Below, piece by piece: positions 44,246 through 53,300 of a DNA stretch of 64,000 nt (the first letter of the stretch is position 1; every line of letters begins with the position of its first letter). Under the pieces are notes generated by a model, which searched no databases, was not told where the DNA came from, and saw nothing but the letters and a program-made list of their open reading frames with translations. The position numbers were made by a program, and so were the translations under genes. The stretch comes from Sulfurovum sp. TSL1 (GTDB lineage: Bacteria; Campylobacterota; Campylobacteria; Campylobacterales; Sulfurovaceae), in NCBI RefSeq assembly GCF_019972135.1, contig NZ_BPFI01000001.1, positions 1,223,106 through 1,287,105 on the forward strand, written 5' to 3'.

Positions 44246-44295
44246 AAACTACACTTCTTACACGTCACACTACAAAAAGGGGGGAGAATAATACA

Positions 44296-44709
44296 ATGAA
44301 TAGACCTGATCCAATTGATGAAGAGTATATCTTTGAAAAAGGCTTGATCGTTAGTTCTACAGATCTTAAAGGGATCATTACATACGCTAACAGAAAATTC
44401 TGTGAAATATCAGGATATACCAAAGAGGAACTCGTAGGCAAAAATCATAATATCGTCAGACATCCGGATATGCCAAAAGCAGCATTTCAAGAACTTTGGG
44501 ACACGATACAGAGTGGCAAGGAGTGGACCGGTATCGTAAAAAATTTAAGAAAAGATGGCAGATATTATTGGGTTTATTCACATATTTCACCTATCATCCT
44601 TGATGGAGAGACCACCGGCTATACTGCAGCCAGAAGACCGGCATCGGAGACAGAGGTCACAGAAACCATTCCTATTTACAGGGATTTGTTAGAGAAAGAA
44701 AGTAAGTAA
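44296..44709 (+). CDS. Single PAS-domain sensor protein (Aer-like PAS)
   Basis: A 137-residue soluble PAS protein of the Aer type: SSTDLKGIITYANRKFCEISGYTKEELVGK, then NIVRHPDMPKAAFQELWDTI and a PAC-like GRYYWVYSHISPII. Aer PAS domains bind FAD and sense redox. The HPDMPK motif with a following Trp is typical; cofactor binding is not proven. There is no output domain, so it must act through partners, probably the Hpt and kinase proteins downstream (19-bp gap). First gene after the riboswitch. Confidence 0.88.
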   Translation: MNRPDPIDEEYIFEKGLIVSSTDLKGIITYANRKFCEISGYTKEELVGKNHNIVRHPDMPKAAFQELWDTIQSGKEWTGIVKNLRKDGRYYWVYSHISPIILDGETTGYTAARRPASETEVTETIPIYRDLLEKESK

Positions 44710-44728
44710 AAGAGGGGTTGTCAACAAA

Positions 44729-46126
44729 ATGTACTATATATTAAATGAAACAAATCAAATTATCGCTGCTGATAAGAATCTATTGGAATTATGCGGGTTG
44801 TCGCATATAGATGCATTATCATTAAACATTGCATTAGGCGATACAAAATTTGATTTATCTGAAACAAAAATCACGATCACTACAGATCAAAATGAAAAAA
44901 CGTTTCCTGTCTCCAAAACGTCTCTTTCAAGTATGCTTGGTCATATCACATTGGTTGAAATACAAGCAGAAGAAGAAAAAGCAGAAGAAAATGATCTATC
45001 GGTATTAACACTTGATGATACGGTAGAAAATATCGCTCCTCTTGATAGAGAGGAAACGGGTGAAGAAAAAGAAGTTGCTGTAGAAGACAGCGAACGCTTT
45101 GATCTTGTCATGGAAGAGGAAACAGAAAGTATCGCTCCTCTTGATACAGAGGAACCAAGCAAAGAACCTGAAGTTGCTATAGAAGACAACGAACTCTTTG
45201 ATCTTGTTATGGAAGAAGAAACACAGAGCAGCATTGAGACGGTGGAAGAACCGCTCGATATCATGACCGAAGATACAGATATCCTTGACTTGGGATTGTC
45301 CGATAGAGAAGATGAAGTCATAATGGAGAAACCTGAAGCAGAGGATACTGCTGAAATTCTAATAGATCTGGATAAAGTATGTCAACAGATCGGTGTTTCT
45401 CATGAAGATTACAATACATTTCTCAATGAATATATCGATACGGCATTGGAACTTGAAACGGATCTACAGAGTGAAGAGAGCGCAACACGTTCCAATGCTG
45501 TTGCAACACTTTCCCATCTTGGCGAAGTATTACAATTGCCGGTTATCGGAGACCTCCTAAAAAGAATTGATGCAGCGCCTGCAGGTGAACAAAAAGCAAC
45601 GGTCGAATCTTTTTACACAGCTCTCTCAAGAATCACTAAATCACCAAGCTCTCAAGCAGAACCTGAAATGGACCTCTTTGATACCCAAAAAGAGACTGAG
45701 CTAGACCTTTTTGATGTTGAAGAAAAAGAAAGTAAACCAGAAGTGATGATCAATGAAAAAGGCTTTGGTACTATTTCTCTTGAAGGTATTAAACCAATTC
45801 ACTTTGACTTTCAACTTGAAGAAGCAGCCAATGACCTCTCTTTACCTGTAGAACTTATTGAAGAATTTGTAAATGATTTTATCGAACAGTGTCATAGTGA
45901 AACCAAGAATATGCTAAAAGCCTATGAAGAGGGTGATCTGGATGCCATTCAGAAGATAGGACATCTTCTTAAAGGCGCTGCAAGTAACCTTCGTATCAAT
46001 CCATTAGCTGATACGCTCTATAAGATACAGTTTTGTGAAGACAGCAGTGATTTGGAAGCTTTGATCAAAGACTATTGGGGACACTTTTTGTCTTTCGAAA
46101 TTCAAATAAATGCGCTAGCAAAATAA
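44729..46126 (+). CDS. Hpt-domain phosphotransfer protein
   Basis: A 465-residue cytoplasmic protein. Residues 1-85 are a small PAS-like or unassigned fold (YILNETNQIIAADKNLLELC). Residues 90-205 are a very acidic linker with two direct repeats around ENIAPLDREE and LFDLVMEEET. Residues 210-310 are helical. The C-terminus is an Hpt domain with the phosphorylatable His412 in IGHLLKGAASNLRI. It should relay phosphate between the hybrid kinase and the CheY-like receiver encoded next to it. Confidence 0.85.
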   Translation: MYYILNETNQIIAADKNLLELCGLSHIDALSLNIALGDTKFDLSETKITITTDQNEKTFPVSKTSLSSMLGHITLVEIQAEEEKAEENDLSVLTLDDTVENIAPLDREETGEEKEVAVEDSERFDLVMEEETESIAPLDTEEPSKEPEVAIEDNELFDLVMEEETQSSIETVEEPLDIMTEDTDILDLGLSDREDEVIMEKPEAEDTAEILIDLDKVCQQIGVSHEDYNTFLNEYIDTALELETDLQSEESATRSNAVATLSHLGEVLQLPVIGDLLKRIDAAPAGEQKATVESFYTALSRITKSPSSQAEPEMDLFDTQKETELDLFDVEEKESKPEVMINEKGFGTISLEGIKPIHFDFQLEEAANDLSLPVELIEEFVNDFIEQCHSETKNMLKAYEEGDLDAIQKIGHLLKGAASNLRINPLADTLYKIQFCEDSSDLEALIKDYWGHFLSFEIQINALAK

Positions 46127-46139
46127 AAGGAAATAAACT

Positions 46140-49100
46140 ATGACTATACGTAATAGACTTAAACTCATTGGTCTTGTGCCAATTTCTCTACTCATTTTAC
46201 TTTCAAGTTATTTCTTTGTAACTTCATATGTAAACTATGAAAAGGCAAATGCACTCAAAACGACATTGATCAATAACGGTGCATTGGGCAAATCACTGAT
46301 CGAAATAGGTAAAGAGAGTGGATTAACGGCCTTATATCTAGGCAGTGATAAGGAAATGTATGCAGATGCACTTATCAAACAGCGAGAGAAGTTAGATGAA
46401 TCTTTTGAAAACCTAAAATATGAAGTTATCACAGACAAAAAAGTATATCTTCCTTTCCTGGTTACACTTTTGGAAGGAGAGAAAGCAAAACCATTAGACC
46501 CTTATACGCTGCTTGTGTCAAATATCGGTACACTTCCTGAAGAGAGGAAAAAGATAGATACTGCAAATATTGATTTCAAAACTGCCTTTTTTCAAACCTA
46601 TAGAAACGGTTTATCGACGCCAACACTTGACAAGGTCCTTACACTGAAGAATTATCCGCTTGATACAGATATTTCAGAACTGATCGATATACTTGCACAA
46701 ATTTATACAGCGACAGAGTACAGCGGACTTGAAAGAGGATTTATTTCATACTACATGACAAAAAAATCTTCTTTATCATTTGAGGAGATCGCTTTATGGG
46801 ATGAGTTTAAAACAAAAGCGCATATTTTTGATATAAAACAGGTAGACAATAGTGCATTGCGTCAACAACTTGAAAAAGTCCTCTATAATGAGCATGCAAA
46901 AGAAGTGATGAATGACCTGGCACTTACATCATCTGCGATTCAAACAGATATCGATAACGGTGACTATGCAGAATCGGTTATGGACTGGTTTGCACTTCAA
47001 ACACAGAAGATCGCTTTGCTTTCAAAAGCAGAACTTGTGGTTTCAAATGCTTTATGGAAAAAAAGTAACCTTTACCTTGATAAACAACTTTTACTTCTTG
47101 GTATCGCAGGTGCTATCTGGTTGCTGAGTTTTATTTTGGCATACCTCGGATACACAACTGCAAGAGATATTACTAGAAACATTAAAGAGCTTGAAGACGT
47201 ACTTAACAAAGCTGTTGAAGAGATGAAAGCCAGCGATCAATACCTTGCATCAGACTCACATGCGATTGAAAATATTGATCTTGATACCCACGAAGGTACA
47301 AAAGAAGCCTATAAGTTCCTTGAGGACCTCGTTGAAACAGCAAAAGATGATAAACTCATTGCCCTACAGGCCAATGAAGCAAAATCTCTTTTCCTGGCAA
47401 ACATGTCACATGAGATCCGTACACCGCTGAACGGTATTGTCGGTTTTACAGAAATATTACGTAGTACACACCTTACCGAAGAGCAAGAGGAATTCCTTGC
47501 AATCATTGATAAAAGTTCTGAAAACCTTCTGAGCATTATCAATAACATTCTTGACCTTTCAAAAATTGAAAGTAACAAGGTTGAGATTGAAAGTATCGTA
47601 TTTGATGCAGCTGAAGAGTTCGAAAGTGCAGTGGAAACCTATGCAGTTGCTGCAACAGAAAAAAATATCGATATGAACTATTATATGGATCCAACGATCT
47701 CTGCAAAACTCAAAGGGGATCCAACAAAGATCAAAGAGATCATTATCAACCTTCTTTCCAATGCCGTCAAATTTACAAGTTACGGTGGAGAGGTGAACCT
47801 TGATATCGTAAAAGAGACAGATGAAAATGGTGTGAACAGAGTTAAATTTACGGTAAGAGATAATGGTATCGGTATGACAAAAGACCAACAGTCACGTATT
47901 TTTGATGCATTCTCACAAGCGGATGTATCGGTGACAAGAAAATATGGTGGTACAGGTCTTGGTCTTACTATTTCCAGTCAATTCGTTGAACTGATGGGTG
48001 GAAAACTGGAGCTTGAAAGTGCGAAAGACCATGGTACATCATTCTTCTTCTCATTGCCGTTAGAAGAGGTTGCATCTACTGAAGTTAATTATGAAAATGC
48101 ATTTACCGATCTTGTTATAGGTAAATACGAGCAAGATATTCCGACAAAACTCGACACCAATCTGGAAAAATGGTTTGAATACTTTGGACCAACGGTTAAA
48201 CATTTTGAATCCATAGCTGAACTCAAAGAGCTTGATTATAATGATACGTGTAAGAACTACTGGATCGATATTGACAAAGCAAGACAGAACATACTGGATG
48301 CTATCCATAATATGGATAAATCAAAACTTATTGTTATTGCGAATGTCACAAGCCGTAATAAGGTTGAAGAGCTGGGTATTGATCAAAGTCGTGTTCTCTT
48401 TAAACCGGTTACACTCAGTAAACTCAAAACCGTCTTAAACAATACAGCGACTGTAGCACCTCAGCGTATTGAAGAAGCAGCAGCAACACAACAGACCAAG
48501 TTTGATGCCAAAGTATTGGTGACTGAAGACAATATCATTAACCAGAAACTTATTAGACGTATACTTGAAGAGCATGGTATCACAGTGGATATTGCAAACA
48601 ACGGTCTTGAATCATTTGAAAAACGTAGAAGTGGTGACTATGATCTTCTCTTTATGGATATTCAAATGCCTGTGATGGATGGTATTGAAGCAACACATGA
48701 GATCCTTGACTATGAAGAAGATGAAGAGTTAGCGCATATCCCGATCGTAGCCTTAACAGCCAATGCACTTAAAGGTGACAGAGAGAGGTTCTTAAGTGAG
48801 GGTATGGATGAGTATATCACCAAGCCAATTGAAACGACAGAGTTACTTTATATCCTTAACAAGTTCTTATCAGACAAGGCAAGTAACGAGACTGTAGAAT
48901 CTGTCAAGAGAGAAGAGGACGTTATAGAAGATGTGGTTGCAACACCTGAAGAAAGTATCACTCCAGTCGCTGAAATCTCTGATGAGCCAGAACTCACTCT
49001 CGAAGAGCCAATGGCAGACCTCACGGAGACACCAAAAGAGGCAAAGATCCTTATTGCTAAAAAATTCTTATTGACTCGTAGAGTTCTTGCAAAAGTCCTG

Positions 49101-49361
49101 GAAAATCTAGGGCACGACTATGATACATTGGATGATATGGATATGCTGGAAAGCAGATTGGCATCAGGTGACTATGATATACTCTTTACAGATACCGACC
49201 TGGTAACGGAGAGTATCAGCCGCTCTAATGGAAATGTAGCTATAATTTCATCAAGCAATACAAATGTCTCTCAAGAAGTAAGTGTACAAAAAGGTGAAAC
49301 CATCTCAAATACAGCTTCTAAAGAAGAGATAGAAAACATAATAACGAAGTATAGAGGATAA
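46140..49361 (+). CDS. Hybrid sensor histidine kinase with two receiver domains
   Basis: A 1073-residue inner-membrane kinase. Helix about 10-30; helical periplasmic sensor 31-320 resembling nitrate/nitrite-sensing (NIT) domains (GLTALYLGSDKE, YSGLERGFISYYM); second helix about 322-342. Then HisKA with His424 in ANMSHEIRTPLNGIVGF, and HATPase with N, G1 (DNGIGM) and G2 (GGTGLGLTI) boxes. A first receiver has Asp840 in LFMDIQMPVMDG and Lys in ITKPI. The second receiver (about 960-1070) is degenerate: DILFTDTDL remains but the usual Thr/Lys context is gone. Part of the riboswitch operon. Confidence 0.93.
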   Translation: MTIRNRLKLIGLVPISLLILLSSYFFVTSYVNYEKANALKTTLINNGALGKSLIEIGKESGLTALYLGSDKEMYADALIKQREKLDESFENLKYEVITDKKVYLPFLVTLLEGEKAKPLDPYTLLVSNIGTLPEERKKIDTANIDFKTAFFQTYRNGLSTPTLDKVLTLKNYPLDTDISELIDILAQIYTATEYSGLERGFISYYMTKKSSLSFEEIALWDEFKTKAHIFDIKQVDNSALRQQLEKVLYNEHAKEVMNDLALTSSAIQTDIDNGDYAESVMDWFALQTQKIALLSKAELVVSNALWKKSNLYLDKQLLLLGIAGAIWLLSFILAYLGYTTARDITRNIKELEDVLNKAVEEMKASDQYLASDSHAIENIDLDTHEGTKEAYKFLEDLVETAKDDKLIALQANEAKSLFLANMSHEIRTPLNGIVGFTEILRSTHLTEEQEEFLAIIDKSSENLLSIINNILDLSKIESNKVEIESIVFDAAEEFESAVETYAVAATEKNIDMNYYMDPTISAKLKGDPTKIKEIIINLLSNAVKFTSYGGEVNLDIVKETDENGVNRVKFTVRDNGIGMTKDQQSRIFDAFSQADVSVTRKYGGTGLGLTISSQFVELMGGKLELESAKDHGTSFFFSLPLEEVASTEVNYENAFTDLVIGKYEQDIPTKLDTNLEKWFEYFGPTVKHFESIAELKELDYNDTCKNYWIDIDKARQNILDAIHNMDKSKLIVIANVTSRNKVEELGIDQSRVLFKPVTLSKLKTVLNNTATVAPQRIEEAAATQQTKFDAKVLVTEDNIINQKLIRRILEEHGITVDIANNGLESFEKRRSGDYDLLFMDIQMPVMDGIEATHEILDYEEDEELAHIPIVALTANALKGDRERFLSEGMDEYITKPIETTELLYILNKFLSDKASNETVESVKREEDVIEDVVATPEESITPVAEISDEPELTLEEPMADLTETPKEAKILIAKKFLLTRRVLAKVLENLGHDYDTLDDMDMLESRLASGDYDILFTDTDLVTESISRSNGNVAIISSSNTNVSQEVSVQKGETISNTASKEEIENIITKYRG

Positions 49362-49366
49362 GAAAC

Positions 49367-49735
49367 ATGGCATTAAAAGTACTTGTTGTTGATGATGACT
49401 TCATCAACAGAAAGCTCCTACAGACTCTTTTAAAGAAGAATCCAAAAGTAATAGACATTATTGAGGCAGAAAACGGGTCTGACGCCTTAGATAAAATGAA
49501 AAAAGATCCTACTATCAATATCATACTGTTAGATATCATGATGCCTGTTGTGGATGGGATAGAATTTCTCAAGATCTTTAGATCTGATATGAATAATGCA
49601 CATGTGCCTGTCATTGTACTCTCTACGGATGATACACGTAAAACGGAAGTGTATGACAACGGCGCAAACGACTTCTTACGTAAACCCGTGATGCAAGACA
49701 ATCTCTATGAAAAATTAGACCAGTGGGCAGGCTAA
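49367..49735 (+). CDS. CheY-like single-domain response regulator
   Basis: A 122-residue stand-alone receiver: acidic pair in VLVVDDDFINRKLL, phospho-acceptor Asp in NIILLDIMMPVVDG, Ser/Thr in VIVLSTDD and Lys in FLRKPV are all intact. Without an output domain it should act by protein contact, as CheY does, or return phosphate through the Hpt protein. It starts 5 bp after the kinase gene and ends the operon. Confidence 0.93.
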   Translation: MALKVLVVDDDFINRKLLQTLLKKNPKVIDIIEAENGSDALDKMKKDPTINIILLDIMMPVVDGIEFLKIFRSDMNNAHVPVIVLSTDDTRKTEVYDNGANDFLRKPVMQDNLYEKLDQWAG

Positions 49736-49755
49736 CTGATCTCTTAAAACAATAA

Positions 49756-49781
49756 TTTGACCAGCCTTTCGGCCGGTCAAA
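49756..49781 (-). terminator. Terminator after lon, shared with the kinase operon
   Basis: An 11-bp stem (49756-49766 with 49771-49781). On the minus strand it is fully paired with a GAAA tetraloop and followed by TTATTGTTTT; on the plus strand one pair becomes A-C and no T-run follows. It lies 17 nt past lon and probably serves lon chiefly. Confidence 0.75.
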
Positions 49782-49798
49782 CTGTAGAAAAAAGCTTA

Positions 49799-52219
49799 CT
49801 ATTTTACAAATATTTCTTTCAATACTTCTTCAATACGAGAAACCCCAATGATTTTTACATTATGCTTTACTTCATCAGGAATATCCTCTAAGTCACGTTC
49901 ATAGTTCTTCATCGGAATGAGTGCCTTTTCAACCCCTGCTTTATATGCAGCGATCAATTTTTCTTTGAGCCCGCCTATAGGCAATACCTTTCCTGTCAGT
50001 GTAACTTCACCTGTCATTGCAACCTTATTGTCTATCTTTTGCTCGCTTAAAATAGAAGCGATGGCACTTACCATAGCAATACCGGCACTGGGACCATCTT
50101 TCGGAGTTGCTCCCTCAGGCACATGGATATGAAGGTCATAACGCTTATAGACTTCGCTTGCATCCACTGCGATACGCTCTTCTCTCTCTTTGGCACTGTG
50201 AGGAATGATGGAAGGAGAGATAGGAAGCTCTCCATTGTCTATCAGTATCTTCACCACAGAATGTGCGATACGGACAGACTCTTTCATCACATCGCCTAAA
50301 CTACCCGTTGGCTGTAAGGCACCCTTACCTTTGATCTTGATAGCTTCTATGGTTAAAACATCCCCTCCCACTGCCGTCCAAGCCAATCCGCTGACAACTC
50401 CGACTTGAGGCTTACTGTCTACCAAAGAGATCTCGAAGACTTTTTTATCTATAAATTTTTCCAAATTCTTTCTTGAGATCCTAATACTGTCTTTTGTTTT
50501 ATCTTCCAAAAGCTGTCTTGCACCTTTTCGCATTAATCCGGCTATTCTACGACGTAAATTTCGTACACCCGCTTCTCTGGTATATTCATCTATCAATGTT
50601 TTCAGTGCTTTATCCGTAATAGAAAATTCTCTACTTTTTAATGCATGCTTTTTAAGCTCCTGAGGTATGAGATAGCGCTTTGCGATCTCAAATTTCTCTT
50701 TAGGTGTATAAGAGTTCAATCCTATGAATTCCATCCTGTCACGCAACGGGGCAGGTATACGGCCAACTTCATTGGCTGTAGCGATAAAAATAGCTTTGCT
50801 CAGATCAATATTGAAATTGAGATAATAATCTCTATACTTGCTGTTCTGCTCCGGATCAAGTATCTCAAGCAGGGCAGCTGTCGGATCACCCCTCATACTG
50901 CGCCCTACTTTGTCTATCTCATCGAGTACAATGACAGGATCCATACTTTTGGCTTCTATGAGTCCCTGCACTAAACGTCCTGGCATTGCTCCCACATACG
51001 TTCTTCTGTGTCCTCGAAGCTCATTGACATCTTCAAGTCCACCCAGTGCCATACGTACAAGCGGTCTTCCCAATGCAGTGGCGATGGAGTTGGCAAGTGA
51101 GGTTTTCCCTACACCAGGAGGGCCTGCAAAACAGAGTATGACGCCTCCCGTCTCTTTTTGTTTGATCCCTCTAAGCTCTGCGAGTTCACGTACAGAGAAG
51201 AATTCAACGATGCGCTCTTTGGGTTTTTCCAAAGAATAATGGTCCTTGTCAAGCTCAAGAGAAACATCTTTCACACTCAGATTTTTCTTGGTCAACTTTC
51301 CAAATGGCACTTCGAGTACCCATTCCAGATAACTCTGAAGTACATTGGCATCTGCAGAATCAGGATGCATACGGGCGAAGCGGTCCAACTGTTTACTGAT
51401 CTCTTTAAACGCATCCTCTTGCATGTGAGGTTTGAGTTCCGCTATTTTTTCTCTAAAATTGGCGATCTCCTCTTCCCTTTGCGTATCCATGCCGAGCTCT
51501 TGCTGTATCTCTTTGAGCTGTTCTTTTAAGAAATACTCTTTGTTGGTCTGTTCTATCTTCGAATGTACTTTTGTACGTATCTCACGCTGCACTTTCGCAG
51601 ACTCTATCTGAGAAGTGACAATGTCAATAAGCCCCAAGAGACGTTTCTCGATATTCATCTCCACATAGAGGACATAAGCGACTTCTTTATCCAGTTTCAA
51701 CATAGACGAAACAAGGTCTGCGATACGGTTTGGCTCATCATTCTCTTCTATGGTACGTACAAGGTCTGCAGGGATCTGAGAGTTTAGCGCTGAGAGTTTT
51801 TTGACTTTATCTCTGAGAATATCCATCAACGCATCTGCTTTGAGCTTATTGTAACTCTCTAACGTGACCACATCGATCACGGCACGGTTAAAAGGTCCTT
51901 CTTGAGGTTCAATGATCTTTCCGCGGGCAAGTCCCTGGAAAAGTATCTTGACCCTTCCATCAGGTATATGTACTTTTCGCATGATCGAACCGATCACCCC
52001 AACTTTATACATGGAATCAAAATCATGTATGCCCTCTTTTCCTGGCATGGAAGACGTCACAAAGAGTAACGAATTGTTTTCCATCGCATCTGCTGCAGCA
52101 TCGATATCTTTTTGGTCTGTAAGAAAAATGGGACTGATCATAAAAGGGTAGAGGAAAAGCTCATCCTCGACCACTATCGGTAAGGTAGTGGGAAACGCAT
52201 CATAATCACTAAGTTGCAT
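49799..52219 (-). CDS. lon: ATP-dependent protease La (Lon)
   Basis: An 806-residue cytoplasmic AAA+ serine protease. N-terminal substrate-binding domain (FPTTLPIVVEDELFLYPFM), coiled coil, AAA+ module with Walker A GPPGVGKTS and VIVLDEIDKVG. The C-terminal protease has the catalytic Ser in KDGPSAGIAM and Lys in GGLKEKLIAA. Transcribed alone from an AT-rich leader 102 bp downstream of bamD. Confidence 0.98.
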   Translation of the reverse strand: MQLSDYDAFPTTLPIVVEDELFLYPFMISPIFLTDQKDIDAAADAMENNSLLFVTSSMPGKEGIHDFDSMYKVGVIGSIMRKVHIPDGRVKILFQGLARGKIIEPQEGPFNRAVIDVVTLESYNKLKADALMDILRDKVKKLSALNSQIPADLVRTIEENDEPNRIADLVSSMLKLDKEVAYVLYVEMNIEKRLLGLIDIVTSQIESAKVQREIRTKVHSKIEQTNKEYFLKEQLKEIQQELGMDTQREEEIANFREKIAELKPHMQEDAFKEISKQLDRFARMHPDSADANVLQSYLEWVLEVPFGKLTKKNLSVKDVSLELDKDHYSLEKPKERIVEFFSVRELAELRGIKQKETGGVILCFAGPPGVGKTSLANSIATALGRPLVRMALGGLEDVNELRGHRRTYVGAMPGRLVQGLIEAKSMDPVIVLDEIDKVGRSMRGDPTAALLEILDPEQNSKYRDYYLNFNIDLSKAIFIATANEVGRIPAPLRDRMEFIGLNSYTPKEKFEIAKRYLIPQELKKHALKSREFSITDKALKTLIDEYTREAGVRNLRRRIAGLMRKGARQLLEDKTKDSIRISRKNLEKFIDKKVFEISLVDSKPQVGVVSGLAWTAVGGDVLTIEAIKIKGKGALQPTGSLGDVMKESVRIAHSVVKILIDNGELPISPSIIPHSAKEREERIAVDASEVYKRYDLHIHVPEGATPKDGPSAGIAMVSAIASILSEQKIDNKVAMTGEVTLTGKVLPIGGLKEKLIAAYKAGVEKALIPMKNYERDLEDIPDEVKHNVKIIGVSRIEEVLKEIFVK

Positions 52220-52321
52220 AATGTTGCTCCTTTAAAAATATTTATTTTGTTTTATATATATGTAGTGTAGACACCGAAGCACCCTATCAAAAGTGCTTTT
52301 AGTCTCACCTTAATTCAAAGG

Positions 52322-52975
52322 TTAGTCAAAGACATAACCGATGATACCTTTTTCAGGCGGTGTGATATCGGTCATTTCAACCACAGAGCCTTTGTTTTTC
52401 TCTCTATAGATCTTTGCCGCCTCTTCCTTGCCCGTACGGTCATACAGTGCCGCGATATTCTCATTGAGCAGGTATTGACTCATATGTAATCTTATCAGCA
52501 TGGTATTAACAAGCGGTGCATAGGGAGAACCAGGATAACGATTGATATACACTTTAGCCGCAGCGATACTGTCTATGATCAATTTTTGGTCCTTATAGAC
52601 ATCTTTGATACCCAGAAATGACGCTTTGAGTTTCATGAAGTCTGTATACTCACGACTTTCATACTCACCAAAACGTTTGTTATACTCATCAAGATAATAG
52701 TTCGCAAGCAGGTACTCTTCAGCATTCATATGTGCATGAGCAAGCATCATCAAAGAGGTCGGCATCAACGGTGAACGCATATGTTCACTCTTAAGGGAGA
52801 TGTAGTACGCATCTGCCTTATCCAAATTTCCACTCGTAATACTGCCGGCTATTTTCTGATACCAATAGAGTGCCGGTTTATTAAACTCAGCCACTTCCTT
52901 CTCATCACCGCACCCCACAAATAATAATGACATCGCTGCAGCCATACCTACTAACACACTTCTCTTCAAGTTCAT
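52322..52975 (-). CDS. bamD: Outer-membrane assembly lipoprotein BamD
   Basis: A 217-residue lipoprotein (lipobox LFVGC, Cys22) with TPR repeats (NKPALYWYQKIAGSITSGNLDKADAYYISL, HMNAEEYLLANYYLDEYNKRFG, IDSIAAAKVYINRYPGSPYAPLVNTM). BamD is the essential partner of BamA in folding outer-membrane proteins. It precedes lon, a pairing I recall from Campylobacter. Confidence 0.92.
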   Translation of the reverse strand: MNLKRSVLVGMAAAMSLLFVGCGDEKEVAEFNKPALYWYQKIAGSITSGNLDKADAYYISLKSEHMRSPLMPTSLMMLAHAHMNAEEYLLANYYLDEYNKRFGEYESREYTDFMKLKASFLGIKDVYKDQKLIIDSIAAAKVYINRYPGSPYAPLVNTMLIRLHMSQYLLNENIAALYDRTGKEEAAKIYREKNKGSVVEMTDITPPEKGIIGYVFD

Positions 52976-53092
52976 ATCTTTCCCTAAATTAAAATCTAAT
53001 TACATATATAATAGCTCAAAGTATGTAAAAAGCGTATTAGGTTTGGTATAAATTGCTTCGTTTTATATAAGAATTAAGTTGTTTTATGTCAT

Positions 53093-53098
53093 TATAAT
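53093..53098 (+). promoter_or_regulatory. -10 box of the riboswitch/pilin operon
   Basis: A perfect TATAAT about 16 bp before the aptamer start; no clear -35. Upstream (52976-53092) is AT-rich intergenic sequence. Confidence 0.55.
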
Positions 53099-53113
53099 TA
53101 ATAATAATAAAAG

Positions 53114-53185
53114 AGTATGGCCAAACCTATTGTGAAGTAGGGACGGAAAGCCACGGGTCTCAAAAGAGATGGCTGGGTTGCAATT
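53114..53185 (+). promoter_or_regulatory. Cyclic di-GMP-I (GEMM-I) riboswitch aptamer
   Basis: A close match to GEMM-I: GGCCAAACC (G20 equivalent at 53120), stem CTATT/AGTAG with GNRA loop GTGA, GGGACGGAAAGCC, then the P3 stem GCCACGGGTCTC-AAAA-GAGATGGC with its tetraloop-receptor sequence, and the closing GGGTTGC (C at 53181). The G at the specificity position favours c-di-GMP over cGAMP. It lies about 115 nt before a surface-protein and prepilin operon. Confidence 0.93.
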
Positions 53186-53205
53186 TGACTAAAGACAGTC
53201 ATTGC
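53180..53205 (+). promoter_or_regulatory. Expression-platform hairpin sharing bases with the aptamer
   Basis: GCAAT (53180-53184) pairs with ATTGC (53201-53205), and GACT with AGTC, around a 6-nt loop. The first two bases (GC) are the conserved end of the GEMM aptamer, so this hairpin and the ligand-bound fold should exclude each other. Only a weak T stretch (CTATTTTC) follows. If it terminates, c-di-GMP would turn the operon on. Confidence 0.5.
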
Positions 53206-53300
53206 TCTAACTATTTTCTGCATATACCTCTCTTTTATAGCTGTATATTATGCTTTTATAGTATAATTAATCATTACTTGAACGATATGTAGGATATAAG

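Noticed and set aside
44170-44295. In-frame N-terminal extension of the PAS protein
   Set aside because: This stretch is part of the c-di-GMP aptamer and its following hairpin; the ATG at 44296 has a strong GGGGGG(AG) ribosome site.
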